From Deltaproteobacteria bacterium (GTDB lineage Bacteria > Desulfobacterota > Desulfuromonadia > Geobacterales > Pseudopelobacteraceae), in NCBI GenBank assembly GCA_021780495.1, contig JAJXYO010000039.1, forward strand, positions 1 to 45,622: a DNA stretch of 45,622 bases, written 5' to 3'. Position numbers and translations under genes: made by a program. Below are positions 12,000 through 22,374 of the stretch, in pieces. The notes beneath the pieces were generated by a model. The model was not told the origin of the DNA. It made no database searches and saw only the letters and a program-made list of their open reading frames with translations. Positions within the stretch are counted from its first letter, which is position 1. Each line of letters begins with the position of its first letter.

Positions 12000-12765
12000 T
12001 GGCTGCCTCCCTTTGTATGATCTCGCGGGCCAGCTGCAAATAGCTGGCGGCCCCGCGCGATGAAATATCGTAATATATGATCGGTTTGCCATGGCTTGGC
12101 GCTTCCGCCAGCCGCACATTACGAGGGATAACCGACTGGAACACCTGGCCGGGAAAATGTGTGCGGATCTCTTCGGCCACATCCTTGCTGAGATTGCCGC
12201 GGGCATCATACATGGTCAGCAGGATCCCCTCGATTGACAGCAAGGGGTTGATCATTTTCTGAATCAGCTTGATGGTTCGCAGGATCTGGGAAAAGCCCTC
12301 CATGGCGTAGAATTCGCACTGGAGCGGAATCAGTACCGAGTTAGCGGCGGTCATGGCATTGATGGTCAACAGACTCAGCGAGGGGGGACAATCGATAACG
12401 ATGTAGCGGTACTGTTCTGCCAGCGCCGCCAGAACGAACTTAAGCTTATGTTCACGCCCGATTTCAGTGGCCAGTTCGAGTTCGGCACCAGCCAGATCGG
12501 AATTGGAAGGCAGCAGATGCAGGAACGGGTGGCCCGTATCAACGATCATTCCGCAGGGGTCAGCTTCATTGATCAGGGCGTCATAGACGGTCTGCTTGAG
12601 GCCGGATTTATCAACCCCCACGCCACTGGTCGCATTACCCTGCGGGTCGATATCCACCAACAGGGTCGGCCGTTCGGCAGCCGCCAGCGATGCTGCCAGA
12701 TTGACAGCGGTGGTCGTCTTGCCGACACCACCTTTCTGGTTGGCGATACAGATAATTCTGGACAT
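11992..12765 (-). CDS. parA: ParA/Soj chromosome-partitioning ATPase
   Basis: Deviant Walker ATPase that binds DNA non-specifically and positions ParB-parS complexes. From ATG 12765 it has 257 aa and begins MSRIICIANQKGGVGKTTT, the standard start with the deviant Walker A (KGGVGKTT). VDIDPQGNATSGVG and YIVIDCPPSLSLLTINAM (Walker B region) follow. The upstream 26 codons of the open frame have no family similarity and lack a better ribosome-binding site. It overlaps parB by 8 bp. parAB usually lies close to the replication origin, which may also hold here. Confidence 0.96.
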   Translation of the reverse strand: MSRIICIANQKGGVGKTTTAVNLAASLAAAERPTLLVDIDPQGNATSGVGVDKSGLKQTVYDALINEADPCGMIVDTGHPFLHLLPSNSDLAGAELELATEIGREHKLKFVLAALAEQYRYIVIDCPPSLSLLTINAMTAANSVLIPLQCEFYAMEGFSQILRTIKLIQKMINPLLSIEGILLTMYDARGNLSKDVAEEIRTHFPGQVFQSVIPRNVRLAEAPSHGKPIIYYDISSRGAASYLQLAREIIQREAANG

Positions 12766-12956
12766 GTAGGTGGTTTCCTGCCTTGGTGTAGTGAGATTAC
12801 ACGGTAGAGCGCGCTGTGCGCCGGGGAGCAGGAAAATTAGCACAACCGGTCCGGTATTGGAAATTATTTTTTTGACCTGCGTCGCCTACGGCTGAATACA
12901 GCCCAGCCGGAGCGGGCACTCACACATGGCTATCCGATATGCTTGCGGGTCTCTGA

Positions 12957-13850
12957 TCAGGCCGGGTCGGCATACATCCGATGATTCTCCTTCAACATCC
13001 CCCCGAAGGCATGATCAAGCGGGGCGGACACGCGAATCTCCCGCGATTGTTCATCCTTGAACACCAGCGAGACGCAATGCAGCATCATCCGCTCGGCCGG
13101 AGTTCCGCCATAGGTCGTATCGCCCACAATCGGCAGGCCCGACGCAGCCAGGTGGACACGGATCTGGTGGGTACGCCCGGTGTGCGGACGGGCCTCGATC
13201 AGCGCACAACCGTCAGCGGATGCCAGCAGACGGAACTCCGTGACTGCCGTTCGCCCGCCGGCCATGATGCCATAACGGGCGCTGCCGATCTTGCCGATCG
13301 GGCCGTCCATGGCCCATTGGGCCTGTTCCGGCTGGCCGCTGACCAGTGCCCAGTAACACTTCTCCACCAGGTTGTCGTGAAAACGGGCTGATAACCATGC
13401 CGCCGCGCGCTTGTGTTTGGGGAACAGCATCACACCCGAGGTGCCCCGGTCGAGTCGATGGATCACCCGGCAGGGCTCATGACTGCCCTGTTTTCTGAAA
13501 TATTCGGACACCCAGTATTCAAGTGTGCCTTTGAGCTGATAGGGTGTGCGCTGGGTGTTGACGCCGGCCGGCTTGTTGACCGCAATCAACTCCCCATCCT
13601 CATACAACAAGGATTCGGCCGGCATCACCAGTTCGCGGAAGCGTCCCGCCTCCATCACACCCACCTCGATGACATCACCGGGTTTGATCAGGCGCGAAGC
13701 CACCCGCACCATGCTGCTGTTTACTGCGCAACCGCCGCGATCGATAATCCGCCGCGCCTCGGACTTGCTGAGCGCCTCAAACAAGCCGGCGACCACCTCA
13801 TCCAGACGCTGCCCCCCGTGCTCCGTATCTGCCGTTTTCCTTAGGATCAT
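12957..13850 (-). CDS. RluA-family pseudouridine synthase
   Basis: RNA-modifying enzyme that isomerises uridine to pseudouridine, 297 aa. Residues about 15-75 form an S4-like RNA-binding region (RLDEVVAGLFEALSKSEARRIIDRGGCAVN). The catalytic segment IHRLDRGTSGV near residue 150 carries the essential Asp, and RPHTGRTHQIRVHLAASG near 225 is the other family signature. The target (23S rRNA or tRNA position) cannot be assigned from sequence alone. It is transcribed divergently from the YtqB-like methyltransferase and lies upstream of parA with a 190-bp gap. Confidence 0.92.
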   Translation of the reverse strand: MILRKTADTEHGGQRLDEVVAGLFEALSKSEARRIIDRGGCAVNSSMVRVASRLIKPGDVIEVGVMEAGRFRELVMPAESLLYEDGELIAVNKPAGVNTQRTPYQLKGTLEYWVSEYFRKQGSHEPCRVIHRLDRGTSGVMLFPKHKRAAAWLSARFHDNLVEKCYWALVSGQPEQAQWAMDGPIGKIGSARYGIMAGGRTAVTEFRLLASADGCALIEARPHTGRTHQIRVHLAASGLPIVGDTTYGGTPAERMMLHCVSLVFKDEQSREIRVSAPLDHAFGGMLKENHRMYADPA

Positions 13851-13936
13851 GATCTAGTTACTACCCTGTTTTGCCGCTGCTATGCAAACAAATTCAGAGT
13901 GGCGAAACCTCATATTTTCTGATACTGTCGTGCGCC

Positions 13937-14527
13937 ATGAATCTCACTCCTGCACATGATACGCCGCAGTTACGCGGCCCGGTCCCGCTCTCGCACCTCC
14001 TCATCCGGCAGTTCACCGGCAGCGGAGATCATGTCGTCGATGCCACCTGCGGCAACGGTCACGACACCCTGCTGCTGGCGGAGCTGATCGGCTCGCAGGG
14101 ACGGTTGTGGGCCTTCGACATCCAGCAGAAAGCGGTGGATGCAACTGCCGCGCGGCTGGCCGAAGCGGGGTGCACCGCTGCTGTTGAAATCATCCGGGGC
14201 GGACACGAAACCATGGCGCAGCATTGCAGCGGGCCGGTCAAAGCTGTTGTATTCAACCTCGGCTACCTGCCGGGCGGCGATCACGCGCTTGTCACCCTGC
14301 CCGAATCCACGCTTGCCGCTCTGGAGCAATCCTATGCCATCCTTCAACCGGGCGGGATTGTGGTCATCACCCTGTACCCCGGACATGAGGGGGGCGCACA
14401 GGAACGCACGCTCCTGGAGGCTCGGCTGGCTCAGCTTCCCGCCGCCGGCTTCCATGTCTGGCGCATGGGGCAGATCAACGTTCCCGCCACAGCCCCGTAC
14501 GTCGTTCTGGTCCAGAAGGCGCTTTGA
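13937..14527 (+). CDS. YtqB-like class I SAM methyltransferase (rRNA_methylase PF06962 type)
   Basis: Putative RNA methyltransferase of 196 aa, matching the family's length of about 190. Motif I is VVDATCGNGHDTLLLAELIG-like near residue 35. The family-specific segment NLGYLPGGDHALVT near 110 and VVITLYPGHEGG near 150 are clear. The frame is open from 13871 (TTG), but the added 22 residues are not family-like, so I chose ATG 13937; no strong ribosome-binding site is visible. The stop overlaps the ATG of the glycosyltransferase by one base (TGATG), so the two are translationally coupled although their functions look unrelated. Confidence 0.82.
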   Translation: MNLTPAHDTPQLRGPVPLSHLLIRQFTGSGDHVVDATCGNGHDTLLLAELIGSQGRLWAFDIQQKAVDATAARLAEAGCTAAVEIIRGGHETMAQHCSGPVKAVVFNLGYLPGGDHALVTLPESTLAALEQSYAILQPGGIVVITLYPGHEGGAQERTLLEARLAQLPAAGFHVWRMGQINVPATAPYVVLVQKAL

Positions 14528-15675
14528 TGCTGCGCACGTTGCTACCGTTCACCATCGTCCTGCCCGCCACGATCTACAGCCTGATCTCACTGGTCTGCGC
14601 CCGGAAGTTCTTTAGCGGCGCGGCACCGGCCTCCGCGCGCTCTGCCGCAGAGCCGGGCGTCACCATCCTCAAACCGGTCAAAGGCATGGATGCCGGCAGT
14701 TACGACAACTTCGCATCCTTCTGCCATCAGGAGTATAACGGTCCGGTGCAGATCCTCTTTGCCGTGGCCTCGCCGGATGACCCGGTCATCCCGGTCATTC
14801 GAAGGCTGATTATGGATTTCCCGCAGCATGACATCTCGCTGCTGGTCAATCCTTCCATCCACGGACCAAACTACAAGGTTTCCAACCTGATCAACGCCTT
14901 CCCTCAGGCAAAACACGACCTCATCATCGTCTGCGACAGCGATATCCTGGTCACACCGGACTACCTGCAATCCGTCACGTCACAGTTTATCGATCCGCAG
15001 GTCGGGCTGGTAACCTCACTCTATCGCACCTCCAACGTCCACAACATTGCCACTGCACTGGAGGCTACCGGCTTTACCGCCGAGATGATACCGAACGTCC
15101 TGGTAGCGCGGCAACTGGAAGGGCTCTCCTTTGCACTGGGGGCCTCGATGGCGGTCAGGCGAGAGGCGCTGGCATCGATCGGCGGTTTTCAGGCGCTGGC
15201 CGATTACCTGGCTGATGATTATCAGCTCGGCAACCAGATCCATCGGACCGGTTGGCGAATTGCACTGGATGGTTGTTTCGTGGAGAGTATGATGAAGCCC
15301 GAACGGCTGATGAGCGTGCTTTCCCGGCAACTGCGCTGGGCACGGACCATGCGGGCCAGCCGGCCGGGCGGCTATCTGGCCTCCGGCATTACCCTGCCCT
15401 TCCCGGCCGCTCTGCTGGCAACGCTTCTGGCCCCTTGCCTGCTCACGGGCTTTATTGCCGCAGGCAGTCTGTACATGGTTCGACTGACCGTCAGCACCAT
15501 CTTCAGCCGGCGTTTCGTCCGGGATGGCTTGTTACCCCGCTGGCTCTGGCTGTTACCGCTGCGGGATATGCTGGCCTTCTTCTGCTGGGCGCTTTCCTTT
15601 CTGGGCAACCGGGTCGAGTGGCGCGGCAGCAGGTTCATTCTCAAACCTGGTGGAAAAATCGAAGAAACTGTCTGA
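14527..15675 (+). CDS. HpnI-like family 21 glycosyltransferase
   Basis: Membrane glycosyltransferase of 382 aa resembling HpnI, the hopanoid-associated glucosaminyl transferase, and ceramide glucosyltransferases (GT21). An N-terminal membrane helix (residues 5-25) is followed by the GT-A core: VTILKPVKGMD, then VCDSDILVTPDYL (the acidic metal-binding motif) near 140, and ADDYQLGNQIHRTGW near 230. SRQLRWARTMR near 265 is the Q-x-x-R-W motif. Two or three further C-terminal membrane segments follow. ATG 14527 overlaps the preceding stop; TTG 14524 is less likely. No other hopanoid gene lies in the window, so the acceptor (hopanoid versus another lipid) is inferred. Confidence 0.82.
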   Translation: MLRTLLPFTIVLPATIYSLISLVCARKFFSGAAPASARSAAEPGVTILKPVKGMDAGSYDNFASFCHQEYNGPVQILFAVASPDDPVIPVIRRLIMDFPQHDISLLVNPSIHGPNYKVSNLINAFPQAKHDLIIVCDSDILVTPDYLQSVTSQFIDPQVGLVTSLYRTSNVHNIATALEATGFTAEMIPNVLVARQLEGLSFALGASMAVRREALASIGGFQALADYLADDYQLGNQIHRTGWRIALDGCFVESMMKPERLMSVLSRQLRWARTMRASRPGGYLASGITLPFPAALLATLLAPCLLTGFIAAGSLYMVRLTVSTIFSRRFVRDGLLPRWLWLLPLRDMLAFFCWALSFLGNRVEWRGSRFILKPGGKIEETV

Positions 15676-15692
15676 GCAGGGCACTTTGTTGA

Positions 15693-15721
15693 TTGACGGC
15701 GGAGTTGTTTTGGAATAAAAG
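15693..15721 (+). promoter_or_regulatory. Putative promoter of the tetR-RND operon
   Basis: TTGACG (15693-15698), a 17-bp spacer and TAAAAG (15716-15721) form a reasonable sigma-70 promoter. The last base of the -10 touches the 18-bp palindrome at 15721-15738, so a bound repressor would block polymerase. Called from sequence only. Confidence 0.5.
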
Positions 15722-15738
15722 GAATGAACGTTCATTCC
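15721..15738 (+). promoter_or_regulatory. TetR-type operator, 18-bp perfect palindrome
   Basis: GGAATGAACGTTCATTCC is perfectly self-complementary. Its core (ATGAACGTTCAT) resembles operators of TetR/AcrR regulators. It lies 21 bp before the tetR start and overlaps the predicted promoter's -10/+1 region, which fits autorepression of the tetR-efflux operon. Confidence 0.8.
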
Positions 15739-15759
15739 TAATCATACGAAGGGACCTGC

Positions 15760-16335
15760 ATGTCGAAGCCGGATAAAAGAGACGAGATCGTTCGTGCCGC
15801 TCTGGAGCTTATTGCCGAAAACGGCTTTCACGGCGCGCCCATGGCAATGATCGCTGAGCATGCCAATGTCGGCGCAGGCACTATCTACCGTTATTTTGAG
15901 AACAAGGACGTGCTCATAGCCGAGCTGTACCAGGGACTCGAAGCGAGGCTGTACCCGGTGATACTGGAAAAATACGCGCCGGACAAGCCCCTCCGGGAAC
16001 GGTTTCTGCACCTCGGCACGGCCCTGCTGCGCTACTTCATCGAGAACCCTCTCGATTTCCGCTATCTGGAACAGTTCCACAACTCCCCCTACGGCGTGGA
16101 GTATCGCCGGGACAAGATGCTGGGGGAGAAGGAAGGCTGCGACATTTTCCGAGATCTTTTCGAAGACGGGATATCCCAACAGGTGATCAAGGATTTCCCC
16201 CTGGTCATACTTTTCGCCCTGTCGTTTGGCCCGCTGCTGGCAGTGGCACGCGACCATATTCTCGGCTTCGTTGAATTGGACGAAGCCCTGATCACCTGGA
16301 CCATTGAAGCGTGCTGGGATGGGATCAGGAGATAA
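15760..16335 (+). CDS. TetR/AcrR-family repressor of the RND efflux operon
   Basis: 191-aa transcriptional regulator. The N-terminal helix-turn-helix spans about residues 10-55 (IVRAALELIAENGFHGAPM, then HANVGAGTIYRYFENKDVLIAEL), the standard TetR DNA-binding domain. The C-terminal helical domain would bind the inducer, which is unknown. GGGACCTGC lies upstream of ATG 15760, a modest ribosome-binding site. A perfect palindrome just upstream is its likely operator. The membrane fusion protein gene follows on the same strand after 81 bp, so the regulator probably controls itself and the pump genes. Confidence 0.92.
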   Translation: MSKPDKRDEIVRAALELIAENGFHGAPMAMIAEHANVGAGTIYRYFENKDVLIAELYQGLEARLYPVILEKYAPDKPLRERFLHLGTALLRYFIENPLDFRYLEQFHNSPYGVEYRRDKMLGEKEGCDIFRDLFEDGISQQVIKDFPLVILFALSFGPLLAVARDHILGFVELDEALITWTIEACWDGIRR

Positions 16336-16416
16336 GCTGGAACGGCTGGCTCTGTCTTTTTTGTTTGCCGATAGTAAATGGACTTTTCATTCTCGTAATA
16401 AACCTAAGAGGTGTTT

Positions 16417-17613
16417 ATGCAAGCCAACCACGGAACCAAATTGATTGCCGCCACCGTAATTCTCATCGGCGGCCTGATGACAGCATCCTGCGCCAAGCCG
16501 CCGCAGGCTCCGCCAAAGGCCGGCCCGCCGGAAGTCGGGGTGGTGGTGATACAGCCGCAGCGTGTAGCGATTACCACCGAATTATCGGGGAGAACCTCGC
16601 CATGTATGGTGGCCGAAGTACGGCCGCAGGTCAACGGGATCATCCAGAAACGGGTATTTACGGAAGGAAGCGACATCAAGGCCGGCCAGGTCCTGTACCA
16701 GATCGATCCGGCCGCCTATCAGGCCGCCTATGCCAGTGCCAAGGCGGGCGAGGCCAGGGCGGAAGCCAATCTCATCCCGGCCAGGCTCAAGGAGCAACGC
16801 TACAAGGATCTGGTAAAGATCAAGGCGGTGAGCCAGCAGGACTCTGATGATGCCTATGCCGCGTTCAAACAGGCTGAAGCTGATGTGGCGGCCACCAAGG
16901 CCGCCGTGGAGACAGCCAGGATCAACCTGGCCTACACCAGGGTAACAGCTCCGATCTCCGGCCGGATCGGCCGCTCCAGCGTGACCGACGGGGCGCTGGT
17001 AACCGCCAGCCAGCCAACGGCACTGGCCACCATCCAGCAACTAGGTTCCATGTATGTGGATGTCACCCAGTCCAGCGCCGAAATGCTGCAGCTGAAACAG
17101 AATCTGGCCAGCGGCCTGTTAAAAAACAGCGGGAAAGATCAGGCGCGGGTCAAACTGTTGTTGGAGGACGGCAGCCCTTATCCGTCACCAGGAACCCTGA
17201 AGTTCTCCGAGGTCACCGTGGACCAGAGCACCGGCTCCATCACCATGCGGGCAATCTTCCCGAATCCGAAACAGACCTTGCTGCCCGGCATGTTTGTCCG
17301 TGCGATCCTGGAGGAAGGGGTCAGCGAGCATGCCATTCTGGTCCCGCAACGCGGGGTCAGCCGTAATCCGAAAGGTGAAGCCACTGTTTTGGTGGTAGGG
17401 GCTGAAGAAAAGGTTGAACCGCGGGTTATCAAGGTTGTCCGGACGTTAGGAGACAACTGGCTGGTGAGTGATGGCCTGAAAGCCGGTGACCGCGTTATCG
17501 TGGAAGGTCTCCAGAAGGCACGGCCGGGGACACCGGTCAAGGCGGTGCCCTTCGGAGCCAAACCGGCAGCGCCTCCGACAGGAAGCCAACAACCAGCCAC
17601 AGCCAAAAAGTAA
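16417..17613 (+). CDS. RND efflux periplasmic adaptor (AcrA/MexA family)
   Basis: Membrane fusion protein of 398 aa that links the RND pump to the outer-membrane channel. The N-terminus has a hydrophobic segment ending in MTASC, a probable lipobox, so it is likely a lipoprotein anchored in the inner membrane. A lipoyl-like half motif (RPQVNGIIQKRVFTEGSDIK) is followed by a helical hairpin of about residues 100-170 and the second lipoyl half (VTAPISGRIGRSSV). Beta-barrel and membrane-proximal regions complete it. I chose ATG 16417 with AAGAGGTG five bases upstream; GTG 16411 is in frame but lies in that ribosome-binding site. The RND gene follows after 12 bp. Confidence 0.93.
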   Translation: MQANHGTKLIAATVILIGGLMTASCAKPPQAPPKAGPPEVGVVVIQPQRVAITTELSGRTSPCMVAEVRPQVNGIIQKRVFTEGSDIKAGQVLYQIDPAAYQAAYASAKAGEARAEANLIPARLKEQRYKDLVKIKAVSQQDSDDAYAAFKQAEADVAATKAAVETARINLAYTRVTAPISGRIGRSSVTDGALVTASQPTALATIQQLGSMYVDVTQSSAEMLQLKQNLASGLLKNSGKDQARVKLLLEDGSPYPSPGTLKFSEVTVDQSTGSITMRAIFPNPKQTLLPGMFVRAILEEGVSEHAILVPQRGVSRNPKGEATVLVVGAEEKVEPRVIKVVRTLGDNWLVSDGLKAGDRVIVEGLQKARPGTPVKAVPFGAKPAAPPTGSQQPATAKK

Positions 17614-17625
17614 AGGAGCCGCTTC

Positions 17626-20600
17626 ATGCCCAAGTTTTTTATAAATCGCCCGATTTTTGCCTGGGTGATCGCGATCATGGTGATGCTGGCGGGCCTTCTG
17701 TCGATCAAGAGCCTGCCGGTCTCCCAGTATCCGGCCATCGCACCGCCGCAGATCGCCATCAACGCCACCTATCCGGGCGCCTCGGCTCAGACCGTTCAGG
17801 ATACGGTTACCCAGGTCGTCGAACAGAAACTGAACGGCATCGACAACCTGATCTATATGTCGTCCACCAGCGACTCCACCGGTGCCGTGTCCATTACCCT
17901 GACCTTCAAAGCCGGCACCGATCCGAACATTGCCCAGGTCCAGGTGCAGAACAAGCTGCAGCTGGCCGTGCCGCTCCTGCCCCAGATCGTGCAACGGCAA
18001 GGTATATCGGTCGTAAAATCAACCAGGAATTTCCTGATGATTGTCGGGCTGGTATCGGAAGACGGCTCCATGGACCGCAATTCCCTGACCGACTACATGG
18101 TTTCCAACCTTCAGGATATTATCAGCCGCCTGGACGGCGTGGGGGAACTGCAGCTGTTCGGCACCCAGAACGCCATGCGAATCTGGGTGAACCCGTCCAA
18201 GCTGAACAACTACCACCTGACCACCAACGATGTGATTGCAGCGCTACAGGCCCAGAACGCCCAGGTATCGGCCGGCCAGTTCGGCGGCACACCCGCCGCG
18301 CCGGGACAACAACTGAACGCCACCATCACCGCCCGCACCCTGCTCAAGAGCCCGGAGCAGTTTGACGCCCTCATCCTGCGCACCAACAGCGACGGTTCCA
18401 CGGTCAGGCTCAAGGACGTGGCCGAAAGCAAGATCGGCACCGAGAACTATGATATTCAGTCGTTCTACAATGGAAAACCGCTGGGTGGCATGGCCATCCG
18501 GCTGGCAGCCGGCGCCAACGCACTGGATACGGGCAACCGGGTCAAGGCCAAGATGGCGGAGCTGTCCAAATACTTCCCCCCCGGCATGAAGGTGGTCTAT
18601 CCCTACGACTCAACCCCCTTCGTCAAAATCTCTATCGAAGAGGTAGTCCAGACCCTGTTTGAAGCGGTTTGCCTGGTCTTTATCATCATGTTCCTCTTCC
18701 TGCAGAACATCCGGGCCACCCTGATTCCCACCATCGCCGTGCCGGTAGTTCTACTGGGGACCATGGGTGTGCTGGCGGCCACCGGTTTCTCCATCAATAC
18801 CCTGACCATGTTCGCCCTGGTGATTGTCATCGGCCTGCTGGTGGACGACGCCATCGTCGTCGTCGAGAACGTGGAACGCATCATGACCGAGGAAGGGCTT
18901 CCGCCCAAGGAAGCCACCATCAAATCCATGGGCCAGATTACCAGCGCCCTGTGGGGGATCGCCACCGTACTGACGGCGGTCTTCCTGCCCATGGCCTTTT
19001 TCGGTGGTTCCACCGGCGTCATCTACCGCCAGTTTTCCATCACCATCATCTCCGCCATGATCCTCTCGGTACTGGTGGCCATGATTCTGACCCCGGCGCT
19101 CTGCGCCACCCTGCTCAAGCCGGTGGCAAAAGGGCATCATGCCGGTGAATCCGGCTGGTTTGCGAGTTTTTTCCGTTACTTCAACAGGGGGTTCGACTTC
19201 TGCAGGGCAAAATATGAGGGGATCGTCGGCCGCTCCTTCGGCAAGCCGCTGCGTTACCTGGTGCTCTACGGCGCCATCGTCGCCGCCATGGTGTTCTTTT
19301 TCCTGCGGCTGCCCACATCATTCCTGCCTGATGAGGACCAGGGGTTTCTCATCTGCCAGGTCCAGCTGCCGGCCGGTGCGACCCAGGAGCGGACCTTACA
19401 GGTCATGCGGCAGCTGGAGCAGCATTTCCTCAAGGATGAGTCCAAGACCGTGGAAGGCGTCATCACCGTGGCCGGATTCAGTTTTGCGGGCCGCGGCCAG
19501 AACATGGGTCTTGCCTGGGTGAAGCTCAAGGATTGGAAACTGCGCACAAGCCCGGACATGAAGGCACCGGCCGTTGCCGGCCGGGCCATGAAGGCCTTCT
19601 CGCACATCCGTGACGGTCTGGCATTCGCCTTTTCTCCTCCGGCTGTGCTTGAACTGGGCGTAGCAAACGGCTTTGACTTCCAGTTGCAGGATCGTGGCGG
19701 CCTGGGACATGAAAAACTGATGGAGGCCCGCAATCAACTGCTGGGTATGGCCATGAAAGACCGGAAACTGGTTGCGGTGCGCCCCAACGGTCAGGATGAC
19801 TCTCCCCAGTTCAAGCTGGATATTGATGATGTGCGAGCCGGCGCCCTCGGAGTATCGCTGACGGATATCAACACCGTCCTCTCCACGGCCTGGGGGAGTA
19901 CCTACGTCAACGACTTCATCCAGAACGGCAGGGTCAAGAAGGTCTACCTCCAGTCGGATCCCCGCTACCGCATGTTGCCGGAGGATATCAACAGCTGGTA
20001 TGTCAGCAACAAAAACGGTGAGATGGTGCCGTTTTCCGCCTTTGCCACCGCCCGCTGGCAGTACGGCTCACCCCGTCTGGAACGATACAACGGCATTCCG
20101 TCCGTGGAGGTCCTGGGACAGGCGGCTCCGGGGCTAAGCACCGGTGAGGCAATGGCCGAGATGGAAAAGATGGCGGCCCAGCTGCCGGCCGGATTCGGGT
20201 ACGAATGGACCGGCCTCTCCTACGAGGAGCAGCACGCCGGCGCCCAGGCGCCGGCGCTCTATGCCATTTCGCTGCTGGTGGTGTTCCTCTCCGTGGCCGC
20301 CCTGTATGAAAGCTGGACCATCCCCTTCGTCAACCTGCTGATGCTGCCGCTGGGGCTGGTGGGTGCGGTTACGGCAGTTACGCTACGGGTATTGCCCAAC
20401 GACGTCTATCTGCAGATTGGCCTGCTCACCACCATTGGACTGTCCACCAAGAATGCCATCCTGATCATCCAGTTCATCAAGGAGCAGATGCATCAGGGGC
20501 ATGAACTGGTTGAAGCCACCCTGGCAGCGGTGAAGATCCGGCTCCGCCCGGTTATCATGACCTCGCTGGCGTTCTTCTTCGGCACCCTGCCACTGGCCTT

Positions 20601-20796
20601 GACCCGCGGGGCCGGCGCCGCCGCTCAAAACGCCATCGGCACCGCCGTGACCGGCGGACTGCTCTCGGCCACCTTTATCGATCTGATCTTTATCCCGTTT
20701 TTCTTCGTCCTGATCTCGCGACTCTTTGCAAAAAAGCCGCCCAAGCTCCCCCCTCCTCAACCTGACGTTTCTACCACCACACCGGAGGTGCATTGA
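17626..20796 (+). CDS. RND multidrug efflux pump, HAE1 family (AcrB/MexB type)
   Basis: Proton-driven inner-membrane exporter of 1056 aa (AcrB is 1049). It begins [20 protein letters not shown], the standard start with the first transmembrane helix. The proton-relay Asp pair lies in [18 protein letters not shown] near residues 406-408, and the partner Lys in [14 protein letters not shown] near 940. Two large periplasmic loops (about 40-335 and 560-870) form the porter and docking domains. AAGGAG lies before ATG 17626. Likely substrates are hydrophobic toxicants or antibiotics, but this cannot be resolved from sequence. The outer-membrane factor ATG is one base after the stop codon (TGACATG). 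Confidence 0.96.
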   Translation: MPKFFINRPIFAWVIAIMVMLAGLLSIKSLPVSQYPAIAPPQIAINATYPGASAQTVQDTVTQVVEQKLNGIDNLIYMSSTSDSTGAVSITLTFKAGTDPNIAQVQVQNKLQLAVPLLPQIVQRQGISVVKSTRNFLMIVGLVSEDGSMDRNSLTDYMVSNLQDIISRLDGVGELQLFGTQNAMRIWVNPSKLNNYHLTTNDVIAALQAQNAQVSAGQFGGTPAAPGQQLNATITARTLLKSPEQFDALILRTNSDGSTVRLKDVAESKIGTENYDIQSFYNGKPLGGMAIRLAAGANALDTGNRVKAKMAELSKYFPPGMKVVYPYDSTPFVKISIEEVVQTLFEAVCLVFIIMFLFLQNIRATLIPTIAVPVVLLGTMGVLAATGFSINTLTMFALVIVIGLLVDDAIVVVENVERIMTEEGLPPKEATIKSMGQITSALWGIATVLTAVFLPMAFFGGSTGVIYRQFSITIISAMILSVLVAMILTPALCATLLKPVAKGHHAGESGWFASFFRYFNRGFDFCRAKYEGIVGRSFGKPLRYLVLYGAIVAAMVFFFLRLPTSFLPDEDQGFLICQVQLPAGATQERTLQVMRQLEQHFLKDESKTVEGVITVAGFSFAGRGQNMGLAWVKLKDWKLRTSPDMKAPAVAGRAMKAFSHIRDGLAFAFSPPAVLELGVANGFDFQLQDRGGLGHEKLMEARNQLLGMAMKDRKLVAVRPNGQDDSPQFKLDIDDVRAGALGVSLTDINTVLSTAWGSTYVNDFIQNGRVKKVYLQSDPRYRMLPEDINSWYVSNKNGEMVPFSAFATARWQYGSPRLERYNGIPSVEVLGQAAPGLSTGEAMAEMEKMAAQLPAGFGYEWTGLSYEEQHAGAQAPALYAISLLVVFLSVAALYESWTIPFVNLLMLPLGLVGAVTAVTLRVLPNDVYLQIGLLTTIGLSTKNAILIIQFIKEQMHQGHELVEATLAAVKIRLRPVIMTSLAFFFGTLPLALTRGAGAAAQNAIGTAVTGGLLSATFIDLIFIPFFFVLISRLFAKKPPKLPPPQPDVSTTTPEVH

Positions 20797-20797
20797 C

Positions 20798-22240
20798 ATG
20801 AAACAGCTACAACGCATGACAGCTTTGTATCTCCCGCTGGGAACATTTCTCTGCCTGGCCGGCTGCACGACCATGGCTCCCGCCTACCATCAGCCGGCAG
20901 CCCCTGTGGCGGCTGCATGGCCACAGGGACCGTCGTACAAAGTTGCGCAGCCCGCAGCCGGAGAAAAAAAAGTTGCTGACATCGTCTGGCGGGATTTTTT
21001 TGTGGATGGGCAGCTGCGAAAGCTGATCGCCCTGGCGCTGGAGAACAACCGCGACCTGCGCGTTGCGGCGCTCAACATCGAGAGATCCCGGGCCCTGTAT
21101 CAGATCCAGCGCTCCGACCTCTTCCCCAAGATTGACGCATCTGCCAACGCCAACTTCCAACGGGTCCCCGCAGGGCTCTCCGGCTCCGGCTCCGGCAATG
21201 CCACGACGCTTGAGCAATATAGCGTCGGACTCGGCGTCAGCTCCTATGAACTGGACCTGTTTGGCCGGGTGCAGAGCCTCAAGGATCAGGCGCTGGAACA
21301 ATATCTTGCCACCGAGCAGGCCAGGCGTAGCGTGCAGATCAGCCTGGTTTCCCAGGTTGCCGCCACCTATCTGGCCCTGGCCGCCGACCGGGAGCATTTG
21401 CAGCTCGCCACAGACACCCTGAAGAGCCAGCAATCCTCCTACCAGCTTACCCGGAGCCGCTTCGAGGCGGGTGTTTCCTCTGCCCTCGATCTCAACCAGT
21501 CTCAGACCAGCGTTGACACGGCGCGGGTGGACATTGCCCGCTATACCACCCTGCAGGCCCAGGATGAAAATGCCCTGACCCTGGTGGTCGGTTCAACCGT
21601 ACCGCCGGACCTGCTTCCCCAATCGCTTTCCGAAACGATGACAGCTCTCAAGGATCTCTCTCCCGGCCTTCCGTCCGATGTCCTGCTGAACAGACCCGAT
21701 ATCCTTCAGGCCGAAGGCCAGCTCAAGGGAGCTAATGCCAACATCGGCGCGGCACGAGCGGCCTTTTTCCCCCGTATTACCTTGATTTCAAACATTGGAT
21801 TTGGCAGTGACGACCTGGCCGGCCTCTTCAAGCCCGGTTCCTTTGCCTGGAAATTTGCACCTCAGATAACACTGCCGATCTTCGACGGCGGCAGCAACCG
21901 GGCCAACCTGAAGGTGGCGGAGGTGGACCGCTCCATCGCCGTGGCCCAATACGAGAAGGCCATCCAGACCGCCTTCCGGGAGGTAGCCGACGCACTGGCC
22001 CAGCGGGGGACTATCGACAAACAGCTGGCGGCACAACAGTCGCTTAGCGACGCCACGGCTGAAAGCTACCGGCTCTCCCGCGCCCGCTACGAACGAGGGG
22101 TGGACAGCTACCTTTCCGTTCTGGATTCTCAACGCTCCCTTTACGCTGCCCAGCAGAACCTGATCAACACACGCCTGACCCGGCTGGCCAATCAGGTAGT
22201 CCTTTACAAGGCATTGGGAGGTGGAGGTTATACAGATTGA
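20798..22240 (+). CDS. Outer-membrane efflux lipoprotein (OprM/NodT family)
   Basis: Trimeric channel of the tripartite pump, 480 aa. The N-terminus ends in a clear lipobox (CLAGC), so the mature protein is probably acylated. Two outer-membrane-efflux repeats follow, each with long helices: one around [24 protein letters not shown], and the other after [31 protein letters not shown] (residues about 310-340), a segment typical of OprM homologues. GGAGGTG precedes ATG 20798 and overlaps the end of the pump gene; the frame is open from 20726, but that part lies inside the pump gene. Last gene of the efflux operon. Confidence 0.94.
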   Translation: MKQLQRMTALYLPLGTFLCLAGCTTMAPAYHQPAAPVAAAWPQGPSYKVAQPAAGEKKVADIVWRDFFVDGQLRKLIALALENNRDLRVAALNIERSRALYQIQRSDLFPKIDASANANFQRVPAGLSGSGSGNATTLEQYSVGLGVSSYELDLFGRVQSLKDQALEQYLATEQARRSVQISLVSQVAATYLALAADREHLQLATDTLKSQQSSYQLTRSRFEAGVSSALDLNQSQTSVDTARVDIARYTTLQAQDENALTLVVGSTVPPDLLPQSLSETMTALKDLSPGLPSDVLLNRPDILQAEGQLKGANANIGAARAAFFPRITLISNIGFGSDDLAGLFKPGSFAWKFAPQITLPIFDGGSNRANLKVAEVDRSIAVAQYEKAIQTAFREVADALAQRGTIDKQLAAQQSLSDATAESYRLSRARYERGVDSYLSVLDSQRSLYAAQQNLINTRLTRLANQVVLYKALGGGGYTD

Positions 22241-22315
22241 CTGTCCGGGAGCGGATGATTTAATTAGAATTCCATCACTACAACACTAACAAAACTGCTG
22301 CAGCACGATTCCTTC

Positions 22316-22345
22316 TTTACAACTTCAAATCATGTGCTGTATAAA
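22316..22345 (+). promoter_or_regulatory. Putative sigma-70 promoter of the mla operon
   Basis: TTTACA (22316-22321), 18-bp spacer, TATAAA (22340-22345). It lies in the 134-bp gap after the efflux operon, 30 bp before the mlaE start. The -10 is strong, which supports an independent transcript for the lipid-transport genes. Confidence 0.6.
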
Positions 22346-22374
22346 TTGCAGTTACTTATTTTCGAGGTAGCAAT

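Noticed and set aside
10991-12956. parS centromere site near parAB
   Set aside because: I searched by eye for GTTTCACGTGAAAC and found none; ACGTGAAAG at 34819-34827 and GGCACGTGCC near 5749-5758 do not match both halves.
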